In this document: positions 7,913 to 16,844 of the stretch, piece after piece
How positions within the stretch are numbered: the first letter of the stretch is position 1
How the letters are laid out: every line of letters begins with the position of its first letter
NCBI GenBank assembly: GCA_007131745.1
Contig: SLPX01000191.1
Location: 1-25,891, forward strand
Direction: 5' to 3'
DNA length: 25,891 nt
Origin: Myxococcales bacterium
GTDB taxonomy: Bacteria > Myxococcota > Polyangia > HGW-17 > SLPX01
Notes under the pieces: model-generated
What the model was told of the DNA's origin: nothing
The model's input: the letters and a program-made list of their open reading frames with translations, nothing else
Database searches by the model: none
Made by a program: the position numbers and the translations under genes

Positions 7913-10900
7913 TTATGAACCTTCCGATTTTCCAATGCTCAACACAGCTTCGGGATCCTTGATCGCGTCCGACAAGAAAACCACGGTCCATCCCGCTCGT
8001 TCGAAAACCCCCCGATACTTTGGGTGTTCATCGTCCAGGATGGCGATTTTCAACTCCGGCCACCCCAGCTCCGCTTCCGCGGTGGTTGCGCCCCTGTCGT
8101 CGACAAGCTCATAAGGCGGCATCTCCGGCGCGGGCCACCCGGCTTCGGCAAGCTTGTCAGCCAAGCCGTGCGCATCCGGATCAAGCTCCTCCAGCACATC
8201 CCTCCATGGATGAACGACGGCTGCTTCCACCTCGTCGACCTTTGAATCGAATGCATCAAAAACAATCCCCGCGTATTCCCCCCTGCTCATCCCGGTGGCT
8301 GTGACAAAGAAAGAAGATGGAAGAAACTGGAAGAGGTTGTACATCCTGAGATAACCGATCCACGCACGTTCAAACTCACCCCGCTTCATCCCAACGCCGC
8401 GTCCATCGCCACTGTCATCGCGACTGTCATCCGCTCCGTTATCGCCGCCGTCATCCAGCCGGCACCCGAGCTTCATTCCTCTCCAACGCGCCTCGGCCAC
8501 ATCCTCTCTGCTCACCGAAATCCACCGGGTCACCGGATCCGCCGCATTCCCGGTCGATTCCCCTTCGCCTGTTTCCCCCTCTGTTTCGCCCTCCCTTTCT
8601 CCCTTCAACTCTCCAACAGCATTTGCGCGGATCATTTCCAACACTGCATTTTCAATGTTCTCACAGAGAGCATCCGCGATTTCCGGGGTAAACCCTCTTT
8701 GCACATTTTCCATCCACTTTTGCATGAACCCCTCGTCCCGTCCCGGCGCAAGACGAGCGGGATCCAACCATGTCAACCCGCAAACAAAAGCCGAACGTCC
8801 CCAAAACTCGGGATCCGGTCTGCACAGGAACCGCACGAACCACTCGAAATTATTCTTTCCCACTATTTCCACCATGTCCGCAACTCCATAGTGCGAGGCA
8901 AACCTCTCAAAGTTGTGACCCTGGGGAGAATCATTCGGATCAAGATAGTCTTTGAAAAACCTCGGCCGGGTTCCATTGAATCCTCTGTGTGTCGCAATAT
9001 CCCCGGCTCCATACGACGGTTCGTGAAAAGCCCCGTATGGAGCGTCATAACCTTCACTTTCAAAAACCACGTCCTTCCAGGAAAGAGACCACACCCAAAA
9101 CTTTCCGCTTTGTACAAGCGCCATTCTCTGGGCCGTATCCCGGCCGATGCGATTCTTGTGATACCCGAAACCATCGGTAAAAACCGCTATGGGCCGCATT
9201 CCCGGCCGCTCACGCGCAGGGTAGAAAACAAAGTCAGCGCGGCACGGAACCGAAACTCCTTGTGACGGACCCAACTCCACCTGCAGCCCCACCCGGTAAG
9301 CCTGTGAACCCAGCTTCAGGTAATACCCCGTCTTGTTATTGACCACATCCTGCCTCCACACAACCGGCCCGACGCGCTCAACCCGCTCAACCCCTGATGT
9401 CTCCGTGTCCGAAACAGCATCTGTCTCCGTCGCTCCCACCGTCGCTCCCATTTCCGCAATAACCGCCCTTGCCACCCCCGGCAACTCCCGCAAAAACCTC
9501 CCCTCCAACATGGACTCCACAGCAAGATCAATTGGAATATCCCGCAATCTCTCTATCTCTTCCAGCTTCCCCCGGTGAGCAAGGATTTTGCAGAAAAGGC
9601 TTTTCGCCTCCTCTCGTGAAGTCTCTTTCATGTCATAGCTGTGGCGGTACGCGAACAGGCAGAGATAGCAACCGTCCTTGTTCGGATCCCTGTTGCACCC
9701 GCAGACATTCAACGCGGTCAGCGCTTCATCGAACACCTGCATAAGCTGGTCTCCGGTGAGCATGAGCTGCTTTAAATAACCCGTTCCCCCCGGCACCGTA
9801 TCGTAAAGAACAAGGTACTGTTTTCGCAACGCTGAGTCGGAAACCGGCTCTTCTTGAAGCGTGGTCTGGAGATGATCAATGTTGCCCCGGAAACGCCTCT
9901 TCAGCCCCAGGTGCAAAGCGGCCACAAAAGAATGGAGTGTTTTCTCCGACCCGGAAAACGCGGTCACCGGAAGCAAAACCCGTATAGCCTCCGACGCGAA
10001 CTCCCTGTATAGATAGACACACTCGTTGAGGTTTTCATTCGACTCCAGGTTGCGCGCTGTACACGTCAGCGCATGCCGAATTTCCCCTTGCCGGTCCTGC
10101 ACTTTGCCGCAGTGCCTGCATATCGTAAAACCGTTTCGCGGGATCTCCACCCCCGCCACCTTCACATTCGCCCCGATGTCGCCCTTTGTCCCGAAGTTCA
10201 CATCCCGAAACACGCAACGCGACAAAAACTCAAACCCGAAAGGCAGCTCCGGGTCGTTGACCTTGTACGCCCGGCTGACATGTTTATCTTCAAAATCCGC
10301 CAGCATCTGGCGGTTGTAAAACATCGGCTCTCGATCATCGCCGTCATCGGTGATCCTGCTCCTCTTGTCCGCTGTTGTGGCCAACACCTCCCGCATTCTG
10401 AGCATCTTTCGTTTCTGTCCTGCATCCGACCACATCGTGTCCCCACACCTCGGACAAGTCATGCTCTCTTCTCCCACTCCCATCCTCTCGGCGTAGCTGC
10501 ACTCACGGCACAACCGCCATGTCTCCAACGTGGAAATATCCATATTCACCTGGTCCACCCGTACCCGCCGCCCCCCCGCGTAGAACACATTATCCGGCGC
10601 CAATTCAGTCAACCCCGCGCGTGCCGCCCGCGCATACGTATACTCCCATGTATCGTATCGCTTATCTCCCCCTTTCCCGCTCTCCTTGTTTCCACCTTTT
10701 TCCCCTTCACCCTTTTTCTCCTCAACCCTGTGGATTTTTCTGTAAATCACCGACCTCAACACCACCCCCGCCTCCGGAAAAGTGTAATTAGGCAACAATC
10801 CCTCATCGGTGAAAAAGTTGAACACGTGGAATTTCGAAATGGAAGAAGCCAGCTCATTCAAAGCCGCTTTCTCCTGCCTCAGTTCCGAAAGCTCACCATC

Positions 10901-13900
10901 ATAACCCTTGCTTCTCGCATTCTCTTCTCTTTTCGCCTTGATCCTCGTATCCAAAACCTTGATCTTGTTTCTCAACTTTCTCCGCTTGGTCTCCATGCGC
11001 TGAAGCGCCTCCAAAATCCTGAACTCCAGCTTGTTTCCCCCGCATTCCCGATCATTGCCATCTTCTTCATTAACCGCTCCGTCCTTCACCGCGCCGTGCC
11101 CATGTATTTCTTTCCCCTGCTTCTCCAACTCCACCCCCGACCCAACACGTCCTTTTTGAACAATCCCTCCTTGAATAAACCCCACAAGATCCTTACCAGC
11201 CCCCTTGTCCGGTGAAAGGGCGAACATCTCCAAGAACTCTCTCAACAACTCCCCCCGGTTATTTCTTATAAACTCCAGAAAATCGTATGGAAACCTCTCT
11301 CCCTTGCCAAGGTTTTCCAGCACCGGCCCCAACACCCCCGGTACTGCGGCCGCAGACACCCCCGACTCCACCCAACGATCAAAACAAAATGCAGTCAGTT
11401 GCCGTTCCAGCACGGCGGACGCATCCAGGTAAACCCCCGGAGGCTCGATTCTTCCTGCAATCATTTCCTCCGGATCAGCGAAAAAGTAGAGATCGTGTGG
11501 ATTGGCGTTAGCAACCGTCAGGTTCAGCGCTTTCCCGTCCCTTCGTCCCGCACGCCCGATTCTTTGCAGATAATTTGCACCCGAAGGCGGAACCGAACAG
11601 AGAATAAGTGATGACAAATCTCCTATATCTATCCCCATCTCCAGGGTCGGCGTACACGAAAGCAAATTCGGATACCACGGCTTCCTCGGAGTTCCGGCCC
11701 CATCCACATCTTCATTACGCGCCTTGAACCGCCGCTCTATCTCCTCTCTTTCCTCCCGCGTCAACAACCCCGTATGCTCTTCAGCGAAAATCCGCTCAAC
11801 ATCCCCTTGAGAATAAAGCTTCCCATAATAGTCCTCACCCTTCTTCCGCCGCTCATATTGCCCCCGGCAATGAAACCTCAAACACCGAGCCCCTTCCCAA
11901 AACCAAGCTTCCCCAACCCCAACGCTCGAACCCCCAACCCCTGCAACCGAAACGTTGTGATCGCACAACGCACATCGAAACTGCGCCACATCCCCGCTCA
12001 CCCGCAACGCCTCCCGCTTGAGTCCCCACACTCTCATCCCCTTCCGCCCCTTGCCGCCCAAAACCCTCTCCGACAAAATCCCTTCATCCACCAACCCTTT
12101 CAGCGCTATTTCGTAAACCCGATCCGCGTACGCGGAAATCATCGGATCCAACATGTCAAAACACTTATCCAGCCACGCCTGGTGCCACGTGCGATGGGTT
12201 CCCGACCCGCTCAACAAACGCTCGAATCGATTCGACGACCCGCTGCACAAAAACACCGGCGCCCGGCCCCGCCGGCCGAAGCTCGGCATCCAGTCGATCA
12301 TCCTGTTCACCACGAATGTATTCCCCCCGTCCTCCACATATCTCTCCAACCCCGGATGATCGATTCCGCCCTGGTTTTTCAAATGAACCACCATTCCCAA
12401 CAAAAACCTGTAAAGCTCTTTCTCTCCCAGCTTCCTCAATCCCCCCAATTCGTTTCTCAAAACCGCACCCGTCTTCTCCACAACTCTCTCCAACAAGTTC
12501 ATGTCCACGTATGCAACCGATGAACTCGTTTTCTCCAACGTCCGCCCGATTCGCGTTCTGAACCCGTACTCACTCGTTATCTCCCAATCGATTCTTTTCT
12601 CAACCAACCCCCTCAACCTGCTGCCCTTTCGAAGTTTCCCCTTTTTCAACAACCCTTCATATTCTTCCAACCACGCCATGTCCGGAGCAAGAAACGTCGC
12701 CGCGAACTTCTCCTCATATCCCATCCGCCGAGTCCAATACTCGACAAACCCATCCCTCATCTCCGAAAGCCGCAACCCCTCCCCCCCGGACATTATGAAC
12801 TGTTGCAAAGCAGCCCTGAAATTGAACCGATAAGTGCGCGCCGCGAAAAACCCCGCCCGATAAGCCGCATCCTGAACAGAATCCGAAAAAGTCAGTAGTT
12901 TTTTGTCTTTGTTGTATTGAGATGAAAAAAGCTGTGCAATCAAAACACTCGTCAAACTCGCCGCCCTCGAACCCAGAACAGTCAAACTTTCGTTAGACCC
13001 GCAGTAGGGACAATTATGCACCCCTTCATATCTTTTTGTTTTCTTAACTTGTTTCCGTGAGACCGGCACAATTACATCGATCAACTCCCGGCTCCCACAG
13101 CCCGCGCACACCGATCCCCCGATTTTTCCTCTTTCTCCGTTCTCCCCGCTTTCTCCGTTCTCCCCATTTTCCCCCTTCCTCCCGCTGTCCCCCGGTTTCT
13201 CCCTCGGCCACAAATGCAAACACCCACCACAAAGCCGCTTCAACTCCACATCCATTCCGATTCCCTTGGGCGCTTCTCTCCGATCATCCGGAAACAAAAA
13301 CACCACTCGCGGACTGAACGCGAAAAACCCTACATAAAAACTCTTCAAATCCGACTCAACCACGGTATCGTGACTACGCTTCATCCCCGCCCATCCCATC
13401 ACCCCGCACTCCCGGCAATGAACCAGGGGCAAATGCAACCGCACCTGGTCTTCGTTCAGATCATCGGCAAAACAAAGTCTCGGTTCCTCTTTAACCGAAC
13501 CGACCATGCGCCGCAGCTCTCGCAACCAAAGCTGCACACGCATATGGAGAAACGGCGCCACCCCACCCCCCTCAGTCTTCACCCGTGCCTCGCTTACCAG
13601 GCTCAGCAAGCTGTTTAAAACATTCTCTCTATATCTCTTGTAGCTCCCATGCCCCTCATGTTCCTCCTGTTCGCCATCACTCCCACGCCCCCTCCCACGC
13701 ATATCCGGAGTAACCTTCTCCAGTTGATCCAGCAACTCATCGATCTCACGCGATCTTCCGCCGAGAGCCTTCAGCAAGTTCTGGAAAAACAGATTTCCTT
13801 TCAACCCCTCTCCAAGCTCAACCCGCCAATCAACTCCCTCCAACCCCTCATTCCCCGCGCTACCATCAAGCCACAAATCTATCTGCGCCCTTACATAATC

Positions 13901-15007
13901 TTCATAATCATCATATCTCGCCGGATCCAACTCCTCCGCCTTATCCCGGCCCACCACAAGAACTCTTGAAATCAGGGTATCGCCCAAAAACTCCCCCGCG
14001 CTCATCCTCGATTCAGCGATAACCGAATCATCATCAAACCTCTCCCCGAAAACCGCCTCGGCATATTCCCGCAACCCAGCCCATTTCCCCTTGGACTCTC
14101 GACTTCCATCTCCCGTTCCCATTACATCCCCTCCTCTCCCGTCCCCTTCTCCAAGAGTCGCGGAAGTCCCCACACAACACAAATACCCCTCCGGAACCTT
14201 CAGCCTTGCCTTCAACCTCCGAATCAAACACGCCAAATCCGTGCCCTGCGCTCCATCAAAAGTATGCAGCTCATCCACCACCAGGTAACGCAACGTCTCA
14301 GGCCCATTCCCTTGCCACAAAGGATAATCCCTCGGCCGCACCAAGAGGTAGTCCAGCATCTTGTAGTTTGTCAGCAGAATATCCGGCGGCCTCAACCTCT
14401 GCGTTTCCTTATCTGTAATCACCCCCGTGCGCGTCATTACCTTCGACTCTTTCCCCGTGCTCTGCCCAACGAACAACCCTGCGGTCACCCGACCCCTCAA
14501 CCTCTTGTTCTCCCAAATAGTCTCAGCGATACGCCCCGCTTGATCCGTTGCCAACGCGTTCATCGGATAAATCAAAATCGCCTTTACCCCCGGCTCCCCG
14601 CTGTTTCTCAAACAATGGTCCAAAATCGGATACAGAAAACACTCCGTTTTGCCGGACCCCGTACCCGTCGCGATAATCGTCGACCTCGCTCCCCTAACCG
14701 CACCACCACTCGAACCCGCACCACCGCCGCCCCCACCCGATCTCTTGCTCGAAAGCCTTTCAAAAGCCCGCTCCTGGTGAAGATGAGGCCGGTATTTCAT
14801 CCCAACATCTTCAAAGAACTCCCTATCACCCCTCCCGGAAACAAAAGGAAGCTGAATGGAAAGGTACGGCCCCTTGAACACTCCGCCTTCCTCGGCCAAC
14901 AAACGCTCCAACACCTCACGGAAGAACGGAGTGGAAACCGGAAAAGTAGTGCGCAAAAAATCCGCCACGCCCCTGCAGACATGTTGTGAAAGGATAGAAG
15001 GGATCAT
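7913..15007 (-). CDS. Giant DEAD/DEAH SF2 helicase with DUF1998 region (DruE/DrmA-DrmB-like)
   Basis: The protein has 2364 residues from ATG 15007, chosen for GGAGG just upstream; an upstream extension to 15196 looks non-coding. The order is: GPYLSIQLPF (46-55); Walker A TGTGSGKT (114-121); DELH (245-248); SAT (282-284); Zn-ribbon Cys pairs (CRECG, CAGCG, CPYCG); C-terminal helicase motifs TPTLEMGIDIGDL and QRIGRAGR; a coiled coil (about 1320-1380); more Cys pairs (CRECS, CPRCG, CRHCG); a DUF1998-type block (PGGTGYLKQL, CGCNRDPNKDGCYLC); and a C-terminal nuclease-like segment (RADFVFYP, PIAVFTDGFGYH, WVWSLSWKD; about 1920-1985). Family knowledge: DUF1998 helicases occur in the DISARM (DrmA/DrmB) and Druantia (DruE) phage-defence systems. 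Several Gly/Glu/Asp-rich low-complexity insertions enlarge it. DNA translocation and foreign-DNA restriction are inferred. Its partner is the UvrD-like gene downstream. Confidence 0.85.
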   Translation of the reverse strand: MIPSILSQHVCRGVADFLRTTFPVSTPFFREVLERLLAEEGGVFKGPYLSIQLPFVSGRGDREFFEDVGMKYRPHLHQERAFERLSSKRSGGGGGGAGSSGGAVRGARSTIIATGTGSGKTECFLYPILDHCLRNSGEPGVKAILIYPMNALATDQAGRIAETIWENKRLRGRVTAGLFVGQSTGKESKVMTRTGVITDKETQRLRPPDILLTNYKMLDYLLVRPRDYPLWQGNGPETLRYLVVDELHTFDGAQGTDLACLIRRLKARLKVPEGYLCCVGTSATLGEGDGRGGDVMGTGDGSRESKGKWAGLREYAEAVFGERFDDDSVIAESRMSAGEFLGDTLISRVLVVGRDKAEELDPARYDDYEDYVRAQIDLWLDGSAGNEGLEGVDWRVELGEGLKGNLFFQNLLKALGGRSREIDELLDQLEKVTPDMRGRGRGSDGEQEEHEGHGSYKRYRENVLNSLLSLVSEARVKTEGGGVAPFLHMRVQLWLRELRRMVGSVKEEPRLCFADDLNEDQVRLHLPLVHCRECGVMGWAGMKRSHDTVVESDLKSFYVGFFAFSPRVVFLFPDDRREAPKGIGMDVELKRLCGGCLHLWPREKPGDSGRKGENGENGESGENGERGKIGGSVCAGCGSRELIDVIVPVSRKQVKKTKRYEGVHNCPYCGSNESLTVLGSRAASLTSVLIAQLFSSQYNKDKKLLTFSDSVQDAAYRAGFFAARTYRFNFRAALQQFIMSGGEGLRLSEMRDGFVEYWTRRMGYEEKFAATFLAPDMAWLEEYEGLLKKGKLRKGSRLRGLVEKRIDWEITSEYGFRTRIGRTLEKTSSSVAYVDMNLLERVVEKTGAVLRNELGGLRKLGEKELYRFLLGMVVHLKNQGGIDHPGLERYVEDGGNTFVVNRMIDWMPSFGRRGRAPVFLCSGSSNRFERLLSGSGTHRTWHQAWLDKCFDMLDPMISAYADRVYEIALKGLVDEGILSERVLGGKGRKGMRVWGLKREALRVSGDVAQFRCALCDHNVSVAGVGGSSVGVGEAWFWEGARCLRFHCRGQYERRKKGEDYYGKLYSQGDVERIFAEEHTGLLTREEREEIERRFKARNEDVDGAGTPRKPWYPNLLSCTPTLEMGIDIGDLSSLILCSVPPSGANYLQRIGRAGRRDGKALNLTVANANPHDLYFFADPEEMIAGRIEPPGVYLDASAVLERQLTAFCFDRWVESGVSAAAVPGVLGPVLENLGKGERFPYDFLEFIRNNRGELLREFLEMFALSPDKGAGKDLVGFIQGGIVQKGRVGSGVELEKQGKEIHGHGAVKDGAVNEEDGNDRECGGNKLEFRILEALQRMETKRRKLRNKIKVLDTRIKAKREENARSKGYDGELSELRQEKAALNELASSISKFHVFNFFTDEGLLPNYTFPEAGVVLRSVIYRKIHRVEEKKGEGEKGGNKESGKGGDKRYDTWEYTYARAARAGLTELAPDNVFYAGGRRVRVDQVNMDISTLETWRLCRECSYAERMGVGEESMTCPRCGDTMWSDAGQKRKMLRMREVLATTADKRSRITDDGDDREPMFYNRQMLADFEDKHVSRAYKVNDPELPFGFEFLSRCVFRDVNFGTKGDIGANVKVAGVEIPRNGFTICRHCGKVQDRQGEIRHALTCTARNLESNENLNECVYLYREFASEAIRVLLPVTAFSGSEKTLHSFVAALHLGLKRRFRGNIDHLQTTLQEEPVSDSALRKQYLVLYDTVPGGTGYLKQLMLTGDQLMQVFDEALTALNVCGCNRDPNKDGCYLCLFAYRHSYDMKETSREEAKSLFCKILAHRGKLEEIERLRDIPIDLAVESMLEGRFLRELPGVARAVIAEMGATVGATETDAVSDTETSGVERVERVGPVVWRQDVVNNKTGYYLKLGSQAYRVGLQVELGPSQGVSVPCRADFVFYPARERPGMRPIAVFTDGFGYHKNRIGRDTAQRMALVQSGKFWVWSLSWKDVVFESEGYDAPYGAFHEPSYGAGDIATHRGFNGTRPRFFKDYLDPNDSPQGHNFERFASHYGVADMVEIVGKNNFEWFVRFLCRPDPEFWGRSAFVCGLTWLDPARLAPGRDEGFMQKWMENVQRGFTPEIADALCENIENAVLEMIRANAVGELKGEREGETEGETGEGESTGNAADPVTRWISVSREDVAEARWRGMKLGCRLDDGGDNGADDSRDDSGDGRGVGMKRGEFERAWIGYLRMYNLFQFLPSSFFVTATGMSRGEYAGIVFDAFDSKVDEVEAAVVHPWRDVLEELDPDAHGLADKLAEAGWPAPEMPPYELVDDRGATTAEAELGWPELKIAILDDEHPKYRGVFERAGWTVVFLSDAIKDPEAVLSIGKSEGS

Positions 15008-15057
15008 TTTCCTCCATTCGGCCGGTAGGTGTGGGCCACTAATTCTTGAGTATTGAG

Positions 15058-15086
15058 AATTTACATAGGGGAGGCGGATTTTGCAA
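15058..15086 (-). promoter_or_regulatory. Candidate promoter of the helicase operon
   Basis: On the minus strand TTGCAA (15086-15081) and TAAATT (15063-15058) are separated by 17 bases. Transcription would start about 45 bases before ATG 15007, which supports that start over the longer open frame. No other gene lies in 15008-15334, which is the spacer between divergent genes. Confidence 0.4.
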
Positions 15087-15334
15087 CTTGGAGAGCAATG
15101 TGTCGGAAAAACTTGATTGCCGGGTCGGCAGACCATCTTATCGCACCATTTTGTCGATATGCATTTTTTTCCATGATATAAGCTGAAAGCAAACAAGGTT
15201 TATTTCCAATGATAAACTTTGTTTGGTGCCAATAATCTGATTGGGGCTCGAAAATGGTTTATATGAACACAAACTCCAAGACCAACTATTTGTTGAGTCC
15301 ATCTAAGTATTGTTCGGCCGGAAGGATGACGACA

Positions 15335-15817
15335 ATGAGCTTACAGGGCCGGAACTGCGCGTTGTTTAATCTGCATCGAAAAACGTGGAGTTGCTTCTTA
15401 TGGGTCGTTGCAATCTTGCTCTCTTGTTCGTGCGCAACCCGCGGAAAGGAACTGAGAATGTCGGAAGTCAAGCATAGCCATCACGAAATCGACTACATCG
15501 AGTTAGGGGTCACCGACATGGCGCAATCTCAGCGTTTCTACGCAACCGCGTTCGGCTGGGAGTTCAATGACTATGGGCCGGGGTACGCCGGTATTCGAAA
15601 GCGCCAAGGAGGCGAGGCCGGCGGGCTGCGGTTGGAGCCTGAAGTGACCGCGGGCGGTCCGTTGGTCATCTTGTATTCCGATGATCTCGAAAAGACACTC
15701 GCCGGGGTTAGGGACGCCGGGGGCGTAATCACCAAGGAGATCTTCGAATTTCCCGGCGGCCGACGCTTCCACTTCAGGGATCCGAGCGGCAACGAACTGG
15801 CCGTGTGGTCGCGTTGA
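15335..15817 (+). CDS. VOC-fold (glyoxalase/dioxygenase-type) protein, possibly a lipoprotein
   Basis: The VOC domain spans roughly the last 119 residues: HHEIDYIELGVTDMAQSQRF, FGWEFNDYGPGYAGI, LVILYSDDLEKTLAGV, and a final FRDPSGNELAVWSR. The first His and the last Glu are the usual metal ligands of the family. Substrates vary widely and none can be assigned. Two starts are possible. ATG 15335 has GGAAGG nine bases upstream and gives a leader with a hydrophobic run ending LLSC, like a lipoprotein signal. ATG 15458 has AAAGGA upstream and gives the bare domain of normal length. The next gene starts directly after the stop, so they are co-transcribed. Confidence 0.8.
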   Translation: MSLQGRNCALFNLHRKTWSCFLWVVAILLSCSCATRGKELRMSEVKHSHHEIDYIELGVTDMAQSQRFYATAFGWEFNDYGPGYAGIRKRQGGEAGGLRLEPEVTAGGPLVILYSDDLEKTLAGVRDAGGVITKEIFEFPGGRRFHFRDPSGNELAVWSR

Positions 15818-16402
15818 ATGAACACAAGGTCTTCTGAATCGGATGCAGTGACCGCAGCGCCGGCCGTCGTGGATTGGACTGTCACGGTAACCGAAACCCT
15901 TCCTGATTGTCCCAGTGTCAAGGCGGGTTGGGAGAGGATCGCTACTCAGACAAAGTGGAGCGAGTGGAGGTCGGAAAGCAAGCTGAGGAAGAAGGACGTC
16001 ACCACCTCGTTGGTTCCTCCAGCCACAGAGCCCCTCCAGGCGGGCGACAAATACGTTGTGAATGTTGGATGGTTCATGAAGATCCGCTGTTGTGTTCTCG
16101 AGTCTTCGGGTACCGCTGCAGGCGAGGACGGGGAGATGGTCTTCGATGCTACAGGCACGGCGCTGGGAGGGATAGTCAGGGCCCGATTCCGTTTTACCAT
16201 CTTCAGGGATGATGATGGTATGGTTAGAGCGCGCGCGCAGGAGAAGATCATGTATTTACCGTTATTGTTACCCGCCAAGGAAACCCTCGAGAGCGAGCAC
16301 AGGCAAACCTTCAGAGACCTGAACCGGAGCTTCCTTGCTCAACGTGGTAGCAGTTTATATTCCGGGGACAACGGTCCCGCTTCACCGACCTGCTCGTTCT
16401 GA
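15818..16402 (+). CDS. SRPBCC-like (polyketide-cyclase fold) protein
   Basis: The protein has 194 residues and its ATG directly follows the VOC stop. The pattern VTETLPDCPSVKAGWERIAT, TKWSEWRSES, LQAGDKYVVNVGWFMKIRC, RARFRFTIF and the C-terminal helix SEHRQTFRDLNRSFL fits the START/SRPBCC helix-grip fold, which binds hydrophobic ligands. No catalytic role can be read from it. Pairing with a VOC protein is common in small metabolic or resistance operons, but the substrate is unknown. The last 29 codons lie in a segment duplicated at 4638-4751, and the final Ser/Gly/Pro-rich residues look unlike the fold, so the native end may have been altered. Confidence 0.6.
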   Translation: MNTRSSESDAVTAAPAVVDWTVTVTETLPDCPSVKAGWERIATQTKWSEWRSESKLRKKDVTTSLVPPATEPLQAGDKYVVNVGWFMKIRCCVLESSGTAAGEDGEMVFDATGTALGGIVRARFRFTIFRDDDGMVRARAQEKIMYLPLLLPAKETLESEHRQTFRDLNRSFLAQRGSSLYSGDNGPASPTCSF

Positions 16403-16529
16403 CATCAATGCCTGTTTAGTCTTCTGACCAACAGGTCATAGAAAATACAGGGTCGGTTCACTAAAAAACCGCAAACATTTTTGCAGTCCGAATGACCACG
16501 TTTTTCTTATACAGGGGAGATGCAGTGTT
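16314..16529 (+). repeat. Duplicated segment, copy B (both arms fused)
   Basis: Left arm 16314-16427 equals 4638-4751, and right arm 16428-16529 equals 5387-5490. The arms join exactly at 16427/16428, without the 635 bases that separate them in copy A. Both copies have the same orientation, so they are direct repeats about 11.7 kb apart that flank the helicase operon. Confidence 0.85.
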
Positions 16530-16566
16530 CAGTTTTCTCTGCACTCCGGAATCAGTTTGATAGAGA

Positions 16567-16599
16567 TTTGACCAAGGTTTGACTAAGGTTTGACTAAGG
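16567..16599 (+). repeat. 11-bp tandem repeat, three copies
   Basis: Three units of TTTGACYAAGG (16567-16577, 16578-16588, 16589-16599) stand in tandem. On the minus strand they encode the final residues and the TAG stop of the DUF2442 gene. Confidence 0.75.
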
Positions 16600-16843
16600 T
16601 TTGGTCATCTGTTTTTTCGTAAAGGAATTCAGGCGCAAAATCAGCGCCATTCGGCCAGCACAGGGTGTGGAACTCCGGATGCACGGTGACTTTTGCGAAT
16701 GTTTCACGGTTTTTGAGAGGTTCGAAAATCTCGCCGTAAAGTTCCTGTCCGAGATCAACATACCCCTCCTTGCCGTCGGCGAACCTAATGTGAATTACAT
16801 AATCATGTACATATTGGGCTTCTACGACTTTCGGTATCATCAT
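16583..16843 (-). CDS. DUF2442 protein (partner of DUF4160)
   Basis: The protein has 86 residues. The pattern MIPKVVEAQYVHDYVIHIRF, GKEGYVDLGQELYGEIFEPL, FAKVTVHPEFHTLCWPNGADFAPEFLYE is typical of DUF2442. DUF2442 and DUF4160 proteins are usually encoded together and are treated as a putative toxin-antitoxin-like pair of unknown mechanism. ATG 16843 (or 16840) follows the DUF4160 stop by one base, and GGAG lies within the upstream gene's end. The tail after FLYE (KTDDQTLVKP) is encoded by an 11-bp tandem repeat and so is probably not native. Confidence 0.85.
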   Translation of the reverse strand: MMIPKVVEAQYVHDYVIHIRFADGKEGYVDLGQELYGEIFEPLKNRETFAKVTVHPEFHTLCWPNGADFAPEFLYEKTDDQTLVKP

Positions 16844-16844
16844 A

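Noticed and set aside
10073..11215. 380-residue plus-strand open frame antisense to the giant helicase
   Set aside because: It is Pro/His/Arg-rich with no family pattern and lies wholly opposite a motif-rich gene. The strong purine bias of the helicase coding strand explains the lack of stops.
11774..12523. 249-residue plus-strand open frame antisense to the giant helicase
   Set aside because: Same reason: very Pro-rich, no motif, no ribosome-binding site, full overlap with the helicase.
14264..14989. 241-residue plus-strand open frame antisense to the helicase N-terminus
   Set aside because: It lies opposite the Walker A and DELH motifs of the real gene and has Arg/Pro-rich composition.
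15008..15196. 63-residue N-terminal extension of the giant helicase
   Set aside because: ATG 15007 has a strong GGAGG site and a promoter-like pair lies inside the extension; the extra residues have no family character.
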